Source: Haematobia irritans (lineage: Eukaryota > Arthropoda > Insecta > Diptera > Muscidae). From it: a stretch of DNA of 64,000 nt. This document shows positions 25,800-38,945 of this stretch, in pieces (the first letter of the stretch is position 1; each line of letters opens with the position of its first letter). The stretch lies in the NCBI RefSeq assembly GCF_050003625.1, contig NW_027445841.1:558001-622000 (forward strand), written 5' to 3'. The notes below the pieces were generated by a model, which was given only the letters and a program-made list of their open reading frames with translations, made no database searches and was not told the DNA's origin. The translations under genes and the position numbers were made by a program.

Positions 25800-28700
25800 A
25801 GCGAAAAGGACGATAATTCGTGACCACCCTCAAAAAATTGAAAACTCCACCCAAAACCTAAAAAAAATTGTAATTTTTATATGAAAAACTTCTTTTGGCC
25901 ATATCTCCTTAAATATGCGTCCTAGAGCGAAAAGGACGATAATTCGTGACCACCATCAAAAATTTGAAAAATCCACCCAAAACCTAAAAAAATTGATAGT
26001 TTTATATGAAAAACTTCTTTTGGCCATATCTCCTTAAATATGCGTCCTAGAGCGAAAAGGACGATAATTCGTGACCACCCTCAAAAAATTGAAAAATCCA
26101 CCCAAAACCTAAAAAAATTTTAATTTTTATATGAAAAACTTCTTTTGGCCATATCTCCTTAAATATGCGTCCTAGAGCGAAAAGGACGATAATTCGTGAC
26201 CACCCTCAAAAAATTCAAAAATCCACCCAAAACCTAAAAAAATTGAAATTTTTATATGAAAAACTTCTTTTGGCCATATCTCCTTAAATATGCGTCCTAG
26301 AGCGAAAAGGACGATAATTCGTGACCACCCTCAAAAAATTGAAAAATCCACCCAAAACCTAAAAAAATTTAAATTTTTATATGAAAAACTTCTTTTGGCC
26401 ATATCTCCTAAACTAAGCCTCCTAGAGCGAAAAGGACGATAATTCGTGACCACCCTCAAAAAATTGAAAAATCCACCCAAAACCTAAAAAAATTGAAATT
26501 TTTATATGAAAAACTTCTGTTGGCCATATCTCCTAAACTAAGCCTCCTAGAGCGAAAAGGACGATAATTCGTGACCACCCTCAAAAAATTGAAAAATCCA
26601 CCCAAAACCTAAAAAAATTGATAGTTTTATATGAAAAACTTCTTTTGGCCATATCTCCTTAAATATGCGTCCTAGAGCGAAAAGGACGATAATTCGTGAC
26701 CACCCTCAAAAAATTCAAAAATCCACCCAAAACCTAAAAAAATTGAAATTTTTATATGAAAAACTTCTTTTGGCCATATCTCCTTAAATATGCGTCCTAG
26801 AGCGAAAAGGACGATAATTCGTGACCACCCTCAAAAAATTGAAAAATCCACCCAAAACCTAAAAAAATTTAAATTTTTATATGAAAAACTTCTTTTGGCC
26901 ATATCTCCTTAAATATGCGTCCTAGAGCGAAAAGGACGATAATTCGTGACCACCCTCAAAAAATTTAAAAATCCACCCAAAACCTAAAAAAATTTTAATT
27001 TTTATATGAAAAACTTCTTTTGGCCATATCTCCTTAAATATGCGTCCTAGAGCGAAAAGGACTATAATTCGTGACCACCATCAAAAATTTGAAAAATCGA
27101 CCCAAAACCTAAAAAAATTGATAGTTTTATATGAAAAACTTCTTTTGGCCATATCTCCTTAAATATGCGTCCTAGAGCGAAAAGGACGATAATTCGTGAC
27201 CACCCTCAAAAAATTGAAAACTCCACCCAAAACCTAAAAAAAATTGTAATTTTTATATGAAAAACTTCTTTTGGCCATATCTCCTTAAATATGCGTCCTA
27301 GAGCGAAAAGGACGATAATTCGTGACCACCATCAAAAATTTGAAAAATCCACCCAAAACCTAAAAAAATTGATAGTTTTATATGAAAAACTTCTTTTGGC
27401 CATATCTCCTTAAATATGCGTCCTAGAGCGAAAAGGACGATAATTCGTGACCACCCTCAAAAAATTGAAAAATCCACCCAAAACCTAAAAAAATTGATAG
27501 TTTTATATGAAAAACTTCTTTTGGCCATATCTCCTTAAATATGCGTCCTAGAGCGAAAAGGACGATAATTCGTGACCACCCTCAAAAAATTGAAAACTCC
27601 ACCCAAAACCTAAAAAAAATTGTAATTTTTATATGAAAAACTTCTTTTGGCCATATCTCCTTAAATATGCGTCCTAGAGCGAAAAGGACGATAATTCGTG
27701 ACCACCATCAAAAATTTGAAAAATCCACCCAAAACCTAAAAAAATTGATAGTTTTATATGAAAAACTTCTTTTGGCCATATCTCCTTAAATATGCGCCCT
27801 AGAGCGAAAAGGACGATAATTCGTGACCACCCTCAAAAAATTGAAAAATCCACCCAAAACCTAAAAAAATTTTAATTTTTATATGAAAAACTTCTTTTGG
27901 CCATATCTCCTTAAATATGCGTCCTAGAGCGAAAAGGACGATAATTCGTGACCACCCTCAAAAAATTCAAAAATCCACCCAAAACCTAAAAAAATTGAAA
28001 TTTTTATATGAAAAACTTCTTTTGGCCATATCTCCTTAAATATGCGTCCTAGAGCGAAAAGGACGATAATTCGTGACCACCCTCAAAAAATTGAAAAATC
28101 CACCCAAAACCTAAAAAAATTTAAATTTTTATATGAAAAACTTCTTTTGGCCATATCTCCTAAACTAAGCCTCCTAGAGCGAAAAGGACGATAATTCGTG
28201 ACCACCCTCAAAAAATTGAAAAATCCACCCAAAACCTAAAAAAATTGAAATTTTTATATGAAAAACTTCTGTTGGCCATATCTCCTAAACTAAGCCTCCT
28301 AGAGCGAAAAGGACGATAATTCGTGACCACCCTCAAAAAATTGAAAAATCCACCCAAAACCTAAAAAAATTGATAGTTTTATATGAAAAACTTCTTTTGG
28401 CCATATCTCCTTAAATATGCGTCCTAGAGCGAAAAGGACGATAATTCGTGACCACCCTCAAAAAATTCAAAAATCCACCCAAAACCTAAAAAAATTGAAA
28501 TTTTTATATGAAAAACTTCTTTTGGCCATATCTCCTTAAATATGCGTCCTAGAGCGAAAAGGACGATAATTCGTGACCACCCTCAAAAAATTGAAAAATC
28601 CACCCAAAACCTAAAAAAATTTAAATTTTTATATGAAAAACTTCTTTTGGCCATATCTCCTTAAATATGCGTCCTAGAGCGAAAAGGACGATAATTCGTG

Positions 28701-29570
28701 ACCACCCTCAAAAAATTTAAAAATCCACCCAAAACCTAAAAAAATTTTAATTTTTATATGAAAAACTTCTTTTGGCCATATCTCCTTAAATATGCGTCCT
28801 AGAGCGAAAAGGACTATAATTCGTGACCACCATCAAAAATTTGAAAAATCGACCCAAAACCTAAAAAAATTGATAGTTTTATATGAAAAACTTCTTTTGG
28901 CCATATCTCCTTAAATATGCGTCCTAGAGCGAAAAGGACGATAATTCGTGACCACCCTCAAAAAATTGAAAACTCCACCCAAAACCTAAAAAAAATTGTA
29001 ATTTTTATATGAAAAACTTCTTTTGGCCATATCTCCTTAAATATGCGTCCTAGAGCGAAAAGGACGATAATTCGTGACCACCATCAAAAATTTGAAAAAT
29101 CCACCCAAAACCTAAAAAAATTGATAGTTTTATATGAAAAACTTCTTTTGGCCATATCTCCTTAAATATGCGTCCTAGAGCGAAAAGGACGATAATTCGT
29201 GACCACCCTCAAAAAATTGAAAAATCCACCCAAAACCTAAAAAAATTGATAGTTTTATATGAAAAACTTCTTTTGGCCATATCTCCTTAAATATGCGTCC
29301 TAGAGCGAAAAGGACGATAATTCGTGACCACCCTCAAAAAATTGAAAACTCCACCCAAAACCTAAAAAAAATTGTAATTTTTATATGAAAAACTTCTTTT
29401 GGCCATATCTCCTTAAATATGCGTCCTAGAGCGAAAAGGACGATAATTCGTGACCACCATCAAAAATTTGAAAAATCCACCCAAAACCTAAAAAAATTGA
29501 TAGTTTTATATGAAAAACTTCTTTTGGCCATATCTCCTTAAATATGCGCCCTAGAGCGAAAAGGACGATA
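25800..29570. repeat. 1752-bp tandem repeat, slightly over two copies
   Basis: Markers recur 1752 bp apart: CTGTTGGCC 26517/28269, GGACTAT 27059/28811 and an AAATCGACC substitution just after each. A GCGCCC tail is shared at about 27796/29548. The unit is fourteen monomers, two of them 126 bp. Limits are approximate, placed where the monomer order stops matching. Confidence 0.8.
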
Positions 29571-32500
29571 ATTCGTGACCACCCTCAAAAAATTGAAAAA
29601 TCCACCCAAAACCTAAAAAAATTAAAATTTTTATATGAAAAACTTCTTTTGGCCATATCTCCTAAACTAAGCCTCCTAGAGCGAAAAGGACGATAATTCG
29701 TGACCACCCTCAAAAAATTGAAAAATCCACCCAAAACCTAAAAAAATTTTAATTTTTATATGAAAAACTTCTTTTGGCCATATCTCCTTAAATATGCGTC
29801 CTAGAGCGAAAAGGACGATAATTCGTGACCACCATCAAAAATTTGAAAAATCCACCCAAAACCTAAAAAAATTGATAGTTTTATATGAAAAACTTCTTTT
29901 GGCCATATCTCCTTAAATATGCGTCCTAGAGCGAAAAGGACGATAATTCGTGACCACCCTCAAAAAATTGAAAAATCCACCCAAAACCTAAAAAAATTAA
30001 AATTTTTATATGAAAAACTTCTTTTGGCCATATCTCCTAAACTAAGCCTCCTAGAGCGAAAAGGACGATAATTCGTGACCACCCTCAAAAAATTGAAAAA
30101 TCCACCCAAAACCTAAAAAAATTGATAGTTTTATATGAAAAACTTCTTTTGGCCATATCTCCTTAAATATGCGTCCTAGAGCGAAAAGGACGATAATTCG
30201 TGACCACCCTCAAAAAATTGAAAACTCCACCCAAAACCTAAAAAAAATTGTAATTTTTATATGAAAAACTTCTTTTGGCCATATCTCCTTAAATATGCGT
30301 CCTAGAGCGAAAAGGACGATAATTCGTGACCACCATCAAAAATTTGAAAAATCCACCCAAAACCTAAAAAAATTGATAGTTTTATATGAAAAACTTCTTT
30401 TGGCCATATCTCCTTAAATATGCGTCCTAGAGCGAAAAGGACGATAATTCGTGACCACCCTCAAAAAATTGAAAAATCCACCCAAAACCTAAAAAAATTA
30501 AAATTTTTATATGAAAAACTTCTTTTGGCCATATCTCCTAAACTAAGCCTCATAGAGCGAAAAGGACGATAATTCGTGACCACCCTCAAAAAATTGAAAA
30601 ATCCACCCAAAACCTAAAAAAATTTAAATTTTTATATGAAAAACTTCTTTTGGCCATATCTCCTTAAATATGCGTCCTAGAGCGAAAAGGACGATAATTC
30701 GTGACCACCCTCAAAAAATTCAAAAATCCACCCAAAACCTAAAAAAATTGAAATTTTTATATGAAAAACTTCTTTTGGCCATATCTCCTTAAATATGCGT
30801 CCTAGAGCGAAAAGGACGATAATTCGTGACCACCCTCAAAAAATTGAAAAATCCACCCAAAACCTAAAAAAATTTAAATTTTTATATGAAAAACTTCTTT
30901 TGGCCATATCTCCTTAAATATGCGTCCTAGAGCGAAAAGGACGATAATTCGTGACCACCCTCAAAAAATTTAAAAATCCACCCAAAACCTAAAAAAATTT
31001 TAATTTTTATATGAAAAACTTCTTTTGGCCATATCTCCTTAAATATGCGTCCTAGAGCGAAAAGGACTATAATTCGTGACCACCATCAAAAATTTGAAAA
31101 ATCCACCCAAAACCTAAAAAAATTGATAGTTTTATATGAAAAACTTCTTTTGGCCATATCTCCTTAAATATGCGTCCTAGAGCGAAAAGGACGATAATTC
31201 GTGACCACCCTCAAAAAATTGAAAACTCCACCCAAAACCTAAAAAAAATTGTAATTTTTATATGAAAAACTTCTTTTGGCCATATCTCCTTAAATATGCG
31301 TCCTAGAGCGAAAAGGACGATAATTCGTGACCACCATCAAAAATTTGAAAAATCCACCCAAAACCTAAAAAAATTGATAGTTTTATATGAAAAACTTCTT
31401 TTGGCCATATCTCCTTAAATATGCGTCCTAGAGCGAAAAGGACGATAATTCGTGACCACCCTCAAAAAATTGAAAAATCCACCCAAAACCTAAAAAAATT
31501 GAAATTTTTATATGAAAAACTTCTTTTGGCCATATCTCCTTAAATATGCGTCCTAGAGCGAAAAGGACGATAATTCGTGACCACCCCCAAAAAATTTAAA
31601 AATCCACCCAAAACCTAAAAAAAATTTAATTTTTATATGAAAAACTTCTTTTGGCCATATCTCCTTAAATAAGCGTCCTAGAGCGAAAAGGACTATAATT
31701 CGTGACCACCATCAAAAATTTGAAAAATCCACCAAAACCTAAAAAAATTGATAGTTTTATATGAAAAACTTCTTTTGGCCATATCTCCTTAAATATGCGT
31801 CCTAGAGCGAAAAGGACGATAATTCGTGACCACCCTCAAAAAATTGAAAACTCCACCCAAAACCTAAAAAAAATTGTAATTTTTATATGAAAAACTTCTT
31901 TTGGCCATATCTCCTTAAATATGCGTCCTAGAGCGAAAAGGACGATAATTCGTGACCACCATCAAAAATTTGAAAAATCCACCCAAAACCTCAAAAAATT
32001 GATAGTTTTATATGAAAAACTTCTTTTGGCCATATCTCCTTAAATATGCGTCCTAGAGCGAAAAGGACGATAATTCGTGACCACCCTCAAAAAATTGAAA
32101 AATCCACCCAAAACCTAAAAAAATTAAAATTTTTATATGAAAAACTTCTTTTGGCCATATCTCCTAAACTAAGCCTCCTAGAGCGAAAAGGACGATAATT
32201 CGTGACCACCCTCAAAAAATTGAAAAATCCACCCAAAACCTAAAAAAATTGATAGTTTTATATGAAAAACTTCTTTTGGCCATATCTCCTTAAATATGCG
32301 TCCTAGAGCGAAAAGGACGATAATTCGTGACCACCCTCAAAAGATTGAAAACTCCACCCAAAACCTAAAAAAAATTGTAATTTTTATATGAAAAACTTCT
32401 TTTGGCCATATCTCCTTAAATATGCGTCCTAGAGCGAAAAGGACGATAATTCGTGACCACCATCAAAAATTTGAAAAATCCACCCAAAACCTAAAAAAAT

Positions 32501-32639
32501 TGATAGTTTTATATGAAAAACTTCTTTTGGCCATATCTCCTTAAATATGCGTCCTAGAGCGAAAAGGACGATAATTCGTGACCACCCTCAAAAAATTGAA
32601 AAATCCACCCAAAACCTAAAAAAATTAAAATTTTTATAT

Positions 32640-33540
32640 GAAAAACTTCTTTAGGCCATATCTCCTAAACTAAGCCTCCTAGAGCGAAAAGGACGATAAT
32701 TCGTGACCACCCTCAAAAAATTGAAAAATCCACCCAAAACCTAAAAAAATTGATAGTTTTATATGAAAAACTTCTTTTGGCCATATCTCCTTAAATATGC
32801 GTCCTAGAGCGAAAAGGACGATAATTCGTGACCACCCTCAAAAAATTGAAAACTCCACCCAAAACCTAAAAAAAAATGTAATTTTTATATGAAAAACTTC
32901 TTTTGGCCATATCTCCTTAAATATGCGTCCTAGAGCGAAAAGGACGATAATTCGTGACCACCATCAAAAATTTGAAAAATCCACCCAAAACCTAAAAAAA
33001 TTGATAGTTTTATATGAAAAACTTCTTTTGGCCATATCTCCTTAAATATGCGTCCTAGAGCGAAAAGGACGATAATTCGTGACCACCCTCAAAAAATTGA
33101 AAAATCCACCCAAAACCTAAAAAAATTAAAATTTTTATATGAAAAACTTCTTTTGGCCATATCTCCTAAACTAAGCCTCCTAGAGCGAAAAGGACGATAA
33201 TTCGTGACCACCCTCAAAAAATTGAAAAATCCACCCAAAACCTAAAAAAATTTTAATTTTTATATGAAAAACTTCTTTTGGCCATATCTCCTTAAATATG
33301 CGTCCTAGAGCGAAAAGGACGATAATTCGTGACCACCATCAAAAATTTGAAAAATCCACCCAAAACCTAAAAAAATTGATAGTTTTATATGAAAAACTTC
33401 TTTTGGCCATATCTCCTTAAATATGCGTCCTAGAGCGAAAAGGACGATAATTCGTGACCACCCTCAAAAAATTGAAAAATCCACCCAAAACCTAAAAAAA
33501 TTAAAATTTTTATATGAAAAACTTCTTTAGGCCATATCTC
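32640..33540. repeat. 876-bp duplication marked by TTTAGGCC
   Basis: A CTTTAGGCC substitution (32651 and 33527) and a nine-A, ATGTAAT version of the 126-bp monomer (about 32865 and 33740) each recur 876 bp apart, which equals seven monomers with one of 126 bp. The repeated segment extends beyond the listed bounds on the right to at least 33.8 kb. Confidence 0.75.
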
Positions 33541-36500
33541 CTAAACTAAGCCTCCTAGAGCGAAAAGGACGATAATTCGTGACCACCCTCAAAAAATTGA
33601 AAAATCCACCCAAAACCTAAAAAAATTGATAGTTTTATATGAAAAACTTCTTTTGGCCATATCTCCTTAAATATGCGTCCTAGAGCGAAAAGGACGATAA
33701 TTCGTGACCACCCTCAAAAAATTGAAAACTCCACCCAAAACCTAAAAAAAAATGTAATTTTTATATGAAAAACTTCTTTTGGCCATATCTCCTTAAATAT
33801 GCGTCCTAGAGCGAAAAGGACGATAATTCGTGACCACCATCAAAAATTTGAAAAATCCACCCAAAACCTAAAAAAATTGATAGTTTTATATGAAAAACTT
33901 CTTTTGGCCATATCTCCTTAAATATGCGTCCTAGAGCGAAAAGGACGATAATTCGTGACCACCCTCAAAAAATTGAAAAATCCACCCAAAACCTAAAAAA
34001 ATTAAAATTTTTATATGAAAAACTTCTTTTGGCCATATCTCCTAAACTAAGCCTCCTAGAGCGAAAAGGACGATAATTCGTGACCACCCTCAAAAAATTG
34101 AAAAATCCACCCAAAACCTAAAAAAATTTTAATTTTTATATGAAAAACTTCTTTTGGCCATATCTCCTTAAATATGCGTCCTAGAGCGAAAAGGACGATA
34201 ATTCGTGACCACCATCAAAAATTTGAAAAATCCACCCAAAACCTAAAAAAATTGATAGTTTTATATGAAAAACTTCTTTTGGCCATATCTCCTTAAATAT
34301 GCGTCCTAGAGCGAAAAGGACGATAATTCGTGACCACCCTCAAAAAATTGAAAACTCCACCCAAAACCTAAAAAAAATTGTAATTTTTATATGAAAAACT
34401 TCTTTTGGCCATATCTCCTTAAATATGCGTCCTAGAGCGAAAAGGACGATAATTCGTGACCACCATCAAAAATTTGAAAAATCCACCCAAAACCTAAAAA
34501 AATTGATAGTTTTATATGAAAAACTTCTTTTGGCCATATCTCCTTAAATATGCGTCCTAGAGCGAAAAGGACGATAATTCGTGACCACCCTCAAAAAATT
34601 GAAAAATCCACCCAAAACCTAAAAAAATTAAAATTTTTATATGAAAAACTTCTTTTGGCCATATCTCCTAAACTAAGCCTCCTAGAGCGAAAAGGACGAT
34701 AATTCGTGACCACCCTCAAAAAATTGAAAAATCCACCCAAAACCTAAAAAAATTTTAATTTTTATATGAAAAACTTCTTTTGGCCATATCTCCTTAAATA
34801 TGCGTCCTAGAGCGAAAAGGACGATAATTCGTGACCACCCTCAAAAAATTCAAAAATCCACCCAAAACCTAAAAAAATTGAAATTTTTATATGAAAAACT
34901 TCTTTTGGCCATATCTCCTTAAATATGCGTCCTAGAGCGAAAAGGACGATAATTCGTGACCACCATCAAAAATTTGAAAAATCCACCCAAAACCTAAAAA
35001 AATTGATAGTTTTATATGAAAAACTTCTTTTGGCCATATCTCCTTAAATATGCGTCCTAGAGCGAAAAGGACGATAATTCGTGACCACCCTCAAAAAATT
35101 GAAAAATCCACCCAAAACCTAAAAAAATTAAAATTTTTATATGAAAAACTTCTTTTGGCCATATCTCCTAAACTAAGCCTCCTAGAGCGAAAAGGACGAT
35201 AATTCGTGACCACCCTCAAAAAATTGAAAAATCCACCCAAAACCTAAAAAAATTGATAGTTTTATATGAAAAACTTCTTTTGGCCATATCTCCTTAAATA
35301 TGCGTCCTAGAGCGAAAAGGACGATAATTCGTGACCACCCTCAAAAAATTGAAAACTCCACCCAAAACCTAAAAAAAATTGTAATTTTTATATGAAAAAC
35401 TTCTTTTGGCCATATCTCCTTAAATATGCGTCCTAGAGCGAAAAGGACGATAATTCGTGACCACCATCAAAAATTTGAAAAATCCACCCAAAACCTAAAA
35501 AAATTGATAGTTTTATATGAAAAACTTCCTTTGGCCATATCTCCTTAAATATGCGTCCTAGAGCGAAAAGGACGATAATTCGTGACCACCCTCAAAAAAT
35601 TGAAAAATCCACCCAAAACCTAAAAAAATTAAAATTTTTATATGAAAAACTTCTTTTGGCCATATCTCCTAAACTAAGCCTCCTAGAGCGAAAAGGACGA
35701 TAATTCGTGACCACCCTCAAAAAATTGAAAAATCCACCCAAAACCTAAAAAAATTTTAATTTTTATATGAAAAACTTCTTTTGGCCATATCTCCTTAAAT
35801 ATGCGTCCTAGAGCGAAAAGGACGATAATTCGTGACCACCCTCAAAAAATTCAAAAATCCACCCAAAACCTAAAAAAATTGAAATTTTTATATGAAAAAC
35901 TTCTTTTGGCCATATCTCCTTAAATATGCGTCCTAGAGCGAAAAGGACGATAATTCGTGACCACCCTCAAAAAATTGAAAAATCCACCCAAAACCTAAAA
36001 AAATTTAAATTTTTATATGAAAAACTTCTTTTGGCCATATCTCCTTAAATATGCGTCCTAGAGCGAAAAGGACGATAATTCGTGACCACCCTCAAAAAAT
36101 TTAAAAATCCACCCAAAACCTAAAAAAATTTTAATTTTTATATGAAAAACTTCTTTTGGCCATATCTCCTTAAATATGCGTCCTAGAGCGAAAAGGACTA
36201 TAATTCGTGACCACCATCAAAAATTTGAAAAATCCACCCAAAACCTAAAAAAATTGATAGTTTTATATGAAAAACTTCTTTTGGCCATATCTCCTTAAAT
36301 ATGCGTCCTAGAGCGAAAAGGACGATAATTCGTGACCACCCTCAAAAAATTGAAAACTCCACCCAAAACCTAAAAAAAATTGTAATTTTTATATGAAAAA
36401 CTTCTTTGGCCATATCTCCTTAAATATGCGTCCTAGAGCGAAAAGGACGATAATTCGTGACCACCATCAAAAATTTGAAAAATCCACCCAAAACCTAAAA

Positions 36501-37069
36501 AAATTGATAGTTTTATATGAAAAACTTCTTTTGGCCATATCTCCTTAAATATGCGTCCTAGAGCGAAAAGGACGATAATTCGTGACCACCCTCAAAAAAT
36601 TGAAAAATCCACCCAAAACCTAAAAAAATTAAAATTTTTATATGAAAAACTTCTTTTGGCCATATCTCCTAAACTAAGCCTCCTAGAGCGAAAAGGACGA
36701 TAATTCGTGACCACCCTCAAAAAATTGAAAAATCCACCCAAAACCTAAAAAAATTGATAGTTTTATATGAAAAACTTCTTTTGGCCATATCTCCTTAAAT
36801 ATGCGTCCTAGAGCGAAAAGGACGATAATTCGTGACCACCCTCAAAAAATTCAAAAATCCACCCAAAACCTAAAAAAATTGAAATTTTTATATGAAAAAC
36901 TTCTTTTGGCCATATCTCCTTAAATATGCGTCCTAGAGCGAAAAGGACGATAATTCGTGACCACCCTCAAAAAATTGAAAAATCCACCCAAAACCTAAAA
37001 AAATTTAAATTTTTATATGAAAAACTTCTTTTGGCCATATCTCCTAAACTAAGCCTCCTAGAGCGAAAA

Positions 37070-37810
37070 GAACGATAATTCGTGACCACCCTCAAAAAAT
37101 TGAAAAATCCACCCAAAACCTAAAAAAATTGAAATTTTTATATGAAAAACTTCTGTTGGCCATATCTCCTAAACTAAGCCTCCTAGAGCGAAAAGGACGA
37201 TAATTCGTGACCACCCTCAAAAAATTGAAAAATCCACCCAAAACCTAAAAAAATTGAAATTTTTATATGAAAAACTTCTTTTGGCCATTTCTCCTAAACT
37301 AAGCGTCCTAGAGCGAAAAGGACGATAATTCGTGACCACCCTCAAATATTTGAAAAATCCACCCAAAACCTAAAAAAATTGAAATTTTTATATGAAAAAC
37401 TTCTTTTGGCCATATCTCCTTAAATATGCGTCCTAGAGCGAAAAGGACGATAATTCGTGACCACCCTCAAAAAATTTAAAAATCCACCCAAAACCTAAAA
37501 AAATTTTAATTTTTATATGAAAAACTTCTTTTGGCCATATCTCCTAAACTAAGCCTCCTAGAGCGAAAAGAACGATAATTCGTGACCACCCTCAAAAAAT
37601 TGAAAAATCCACCCAAAACCTAAAAAAATTGAAATTTTTATATGAAAAACTTCTGTTGGCCATATCTCCTAAACTAAGCCTCCTAGAGCGAAAAGGACGA
37701 TAATTCGTGACCACCCTCAAAAAATTGAAAAATCCACCCAAAACCTAAAAAAATTGAAATTTTTATATGAAAAACTTCTTTTGGCCATTTCTCCTAAACT
37801 AAGCGTCCTA
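37070..37810. repeat. 500-bp duplication marked by AAGAACGAT
   Basis: A GAACGAT head (37070/37570) followed by a CTGTTGGCC monomer (37153/37653) and a CCATTTCTCC monomer recur 500 bp apart, which is four monomers. Between the copies lies a CAAATATTTG monomer. Similar CTGTTGGCC plus CATTTCTCC pairs occur near 16.8 and 19.9 kb. Confidence 0.8.
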
Positions 37811-38945
37811 GAGCGAAAAGGACGATAATTCGTGACCACCATCAAAAATTTGAAAAATCCACCCAAAACCTAAAAAAATTGATAGTTTTATATGAAAAAC
37901 TTCTTTTGGCCATATCTCCTTAAATATGCGTCCTAGAGCGAAAAGGACGATAATTCGTGACCACCCTCAAAAAATTGAAAAATCCACCCAAAACCTAAAA
38001 AAATTAAAATTTTTATATGAAAAACTTCTTTTGGCCATATCTCCTAAACTAAGCCTCCTAGAGCGAAAAGGACGATAATTCGTGACCACCCTCAAAAAAT
38101 TTAAAAATCCACCCAAAACCTAAAAAAATTGATAGTTTTATATGAAAAACTTCTTTTGGCCATATCTCCTTAAATATGCGTCCTAGAGCGAAAAGGACGA
38201 TAATTCGTGACCACCCTCAAAAAATTGAAAACTCCACCCAAAACCTAAAAAAAATTGTAATTTTTATATGAAAAACTTCTTTTGGCCATATCTCCTTAAA
38301 TATGCGTCCTAGAGCGAAAAGGACGATAATTCGTGACCACCATCAAAAATTTGAAAAATCCACCCAAAACCTAAAAAAATTGATAGTTTTATATGAAAAA
38401 CTTCTTTTGGCCATATCTCCTTAAATATGCGTCCTAGAGCGAAAAGGACGATAATTCGTGACCACCCTCAAAAAATTGAAAAATCCACCCAAAACCTAAA
38501 AAAATTAAAATTTTTATATGAAAAACTTCTTTTGGCCATATCTCCTAAACTAAGCCTCCTAGAGCGAAAAGGACGATAATTCGTGACCACCCTCAAAAAA
38601 TTGAAAAATCCACCCAAAACCTAAAAAAATTTTAATTTTTATATGAAAAACTTCTTTTGGCCATATCTCCTTAAATATGCGTCCTAGAGCGAAAAGGACG
38701 ATAATTCGTGACCACCCTCAAAAAATTCAAAAATCCACCCAAAACCTAAAAAAATTGAAATTTTTATATGAAAAACTTCTTTTGGCCATATCTCCTTAAA
38801 TATGCGTCCTAGAGCGAAAAGGACGATAATTCGTGACCACCCTCAAAAAATTGAAAAAACCACCCAAAACCTAAAAAAATTTAAATTTTTATATGAAAAA
38901 CTTCTTTTGGCCATATCTCCTTAAATATGCGTCCTAGAGCGAAAA

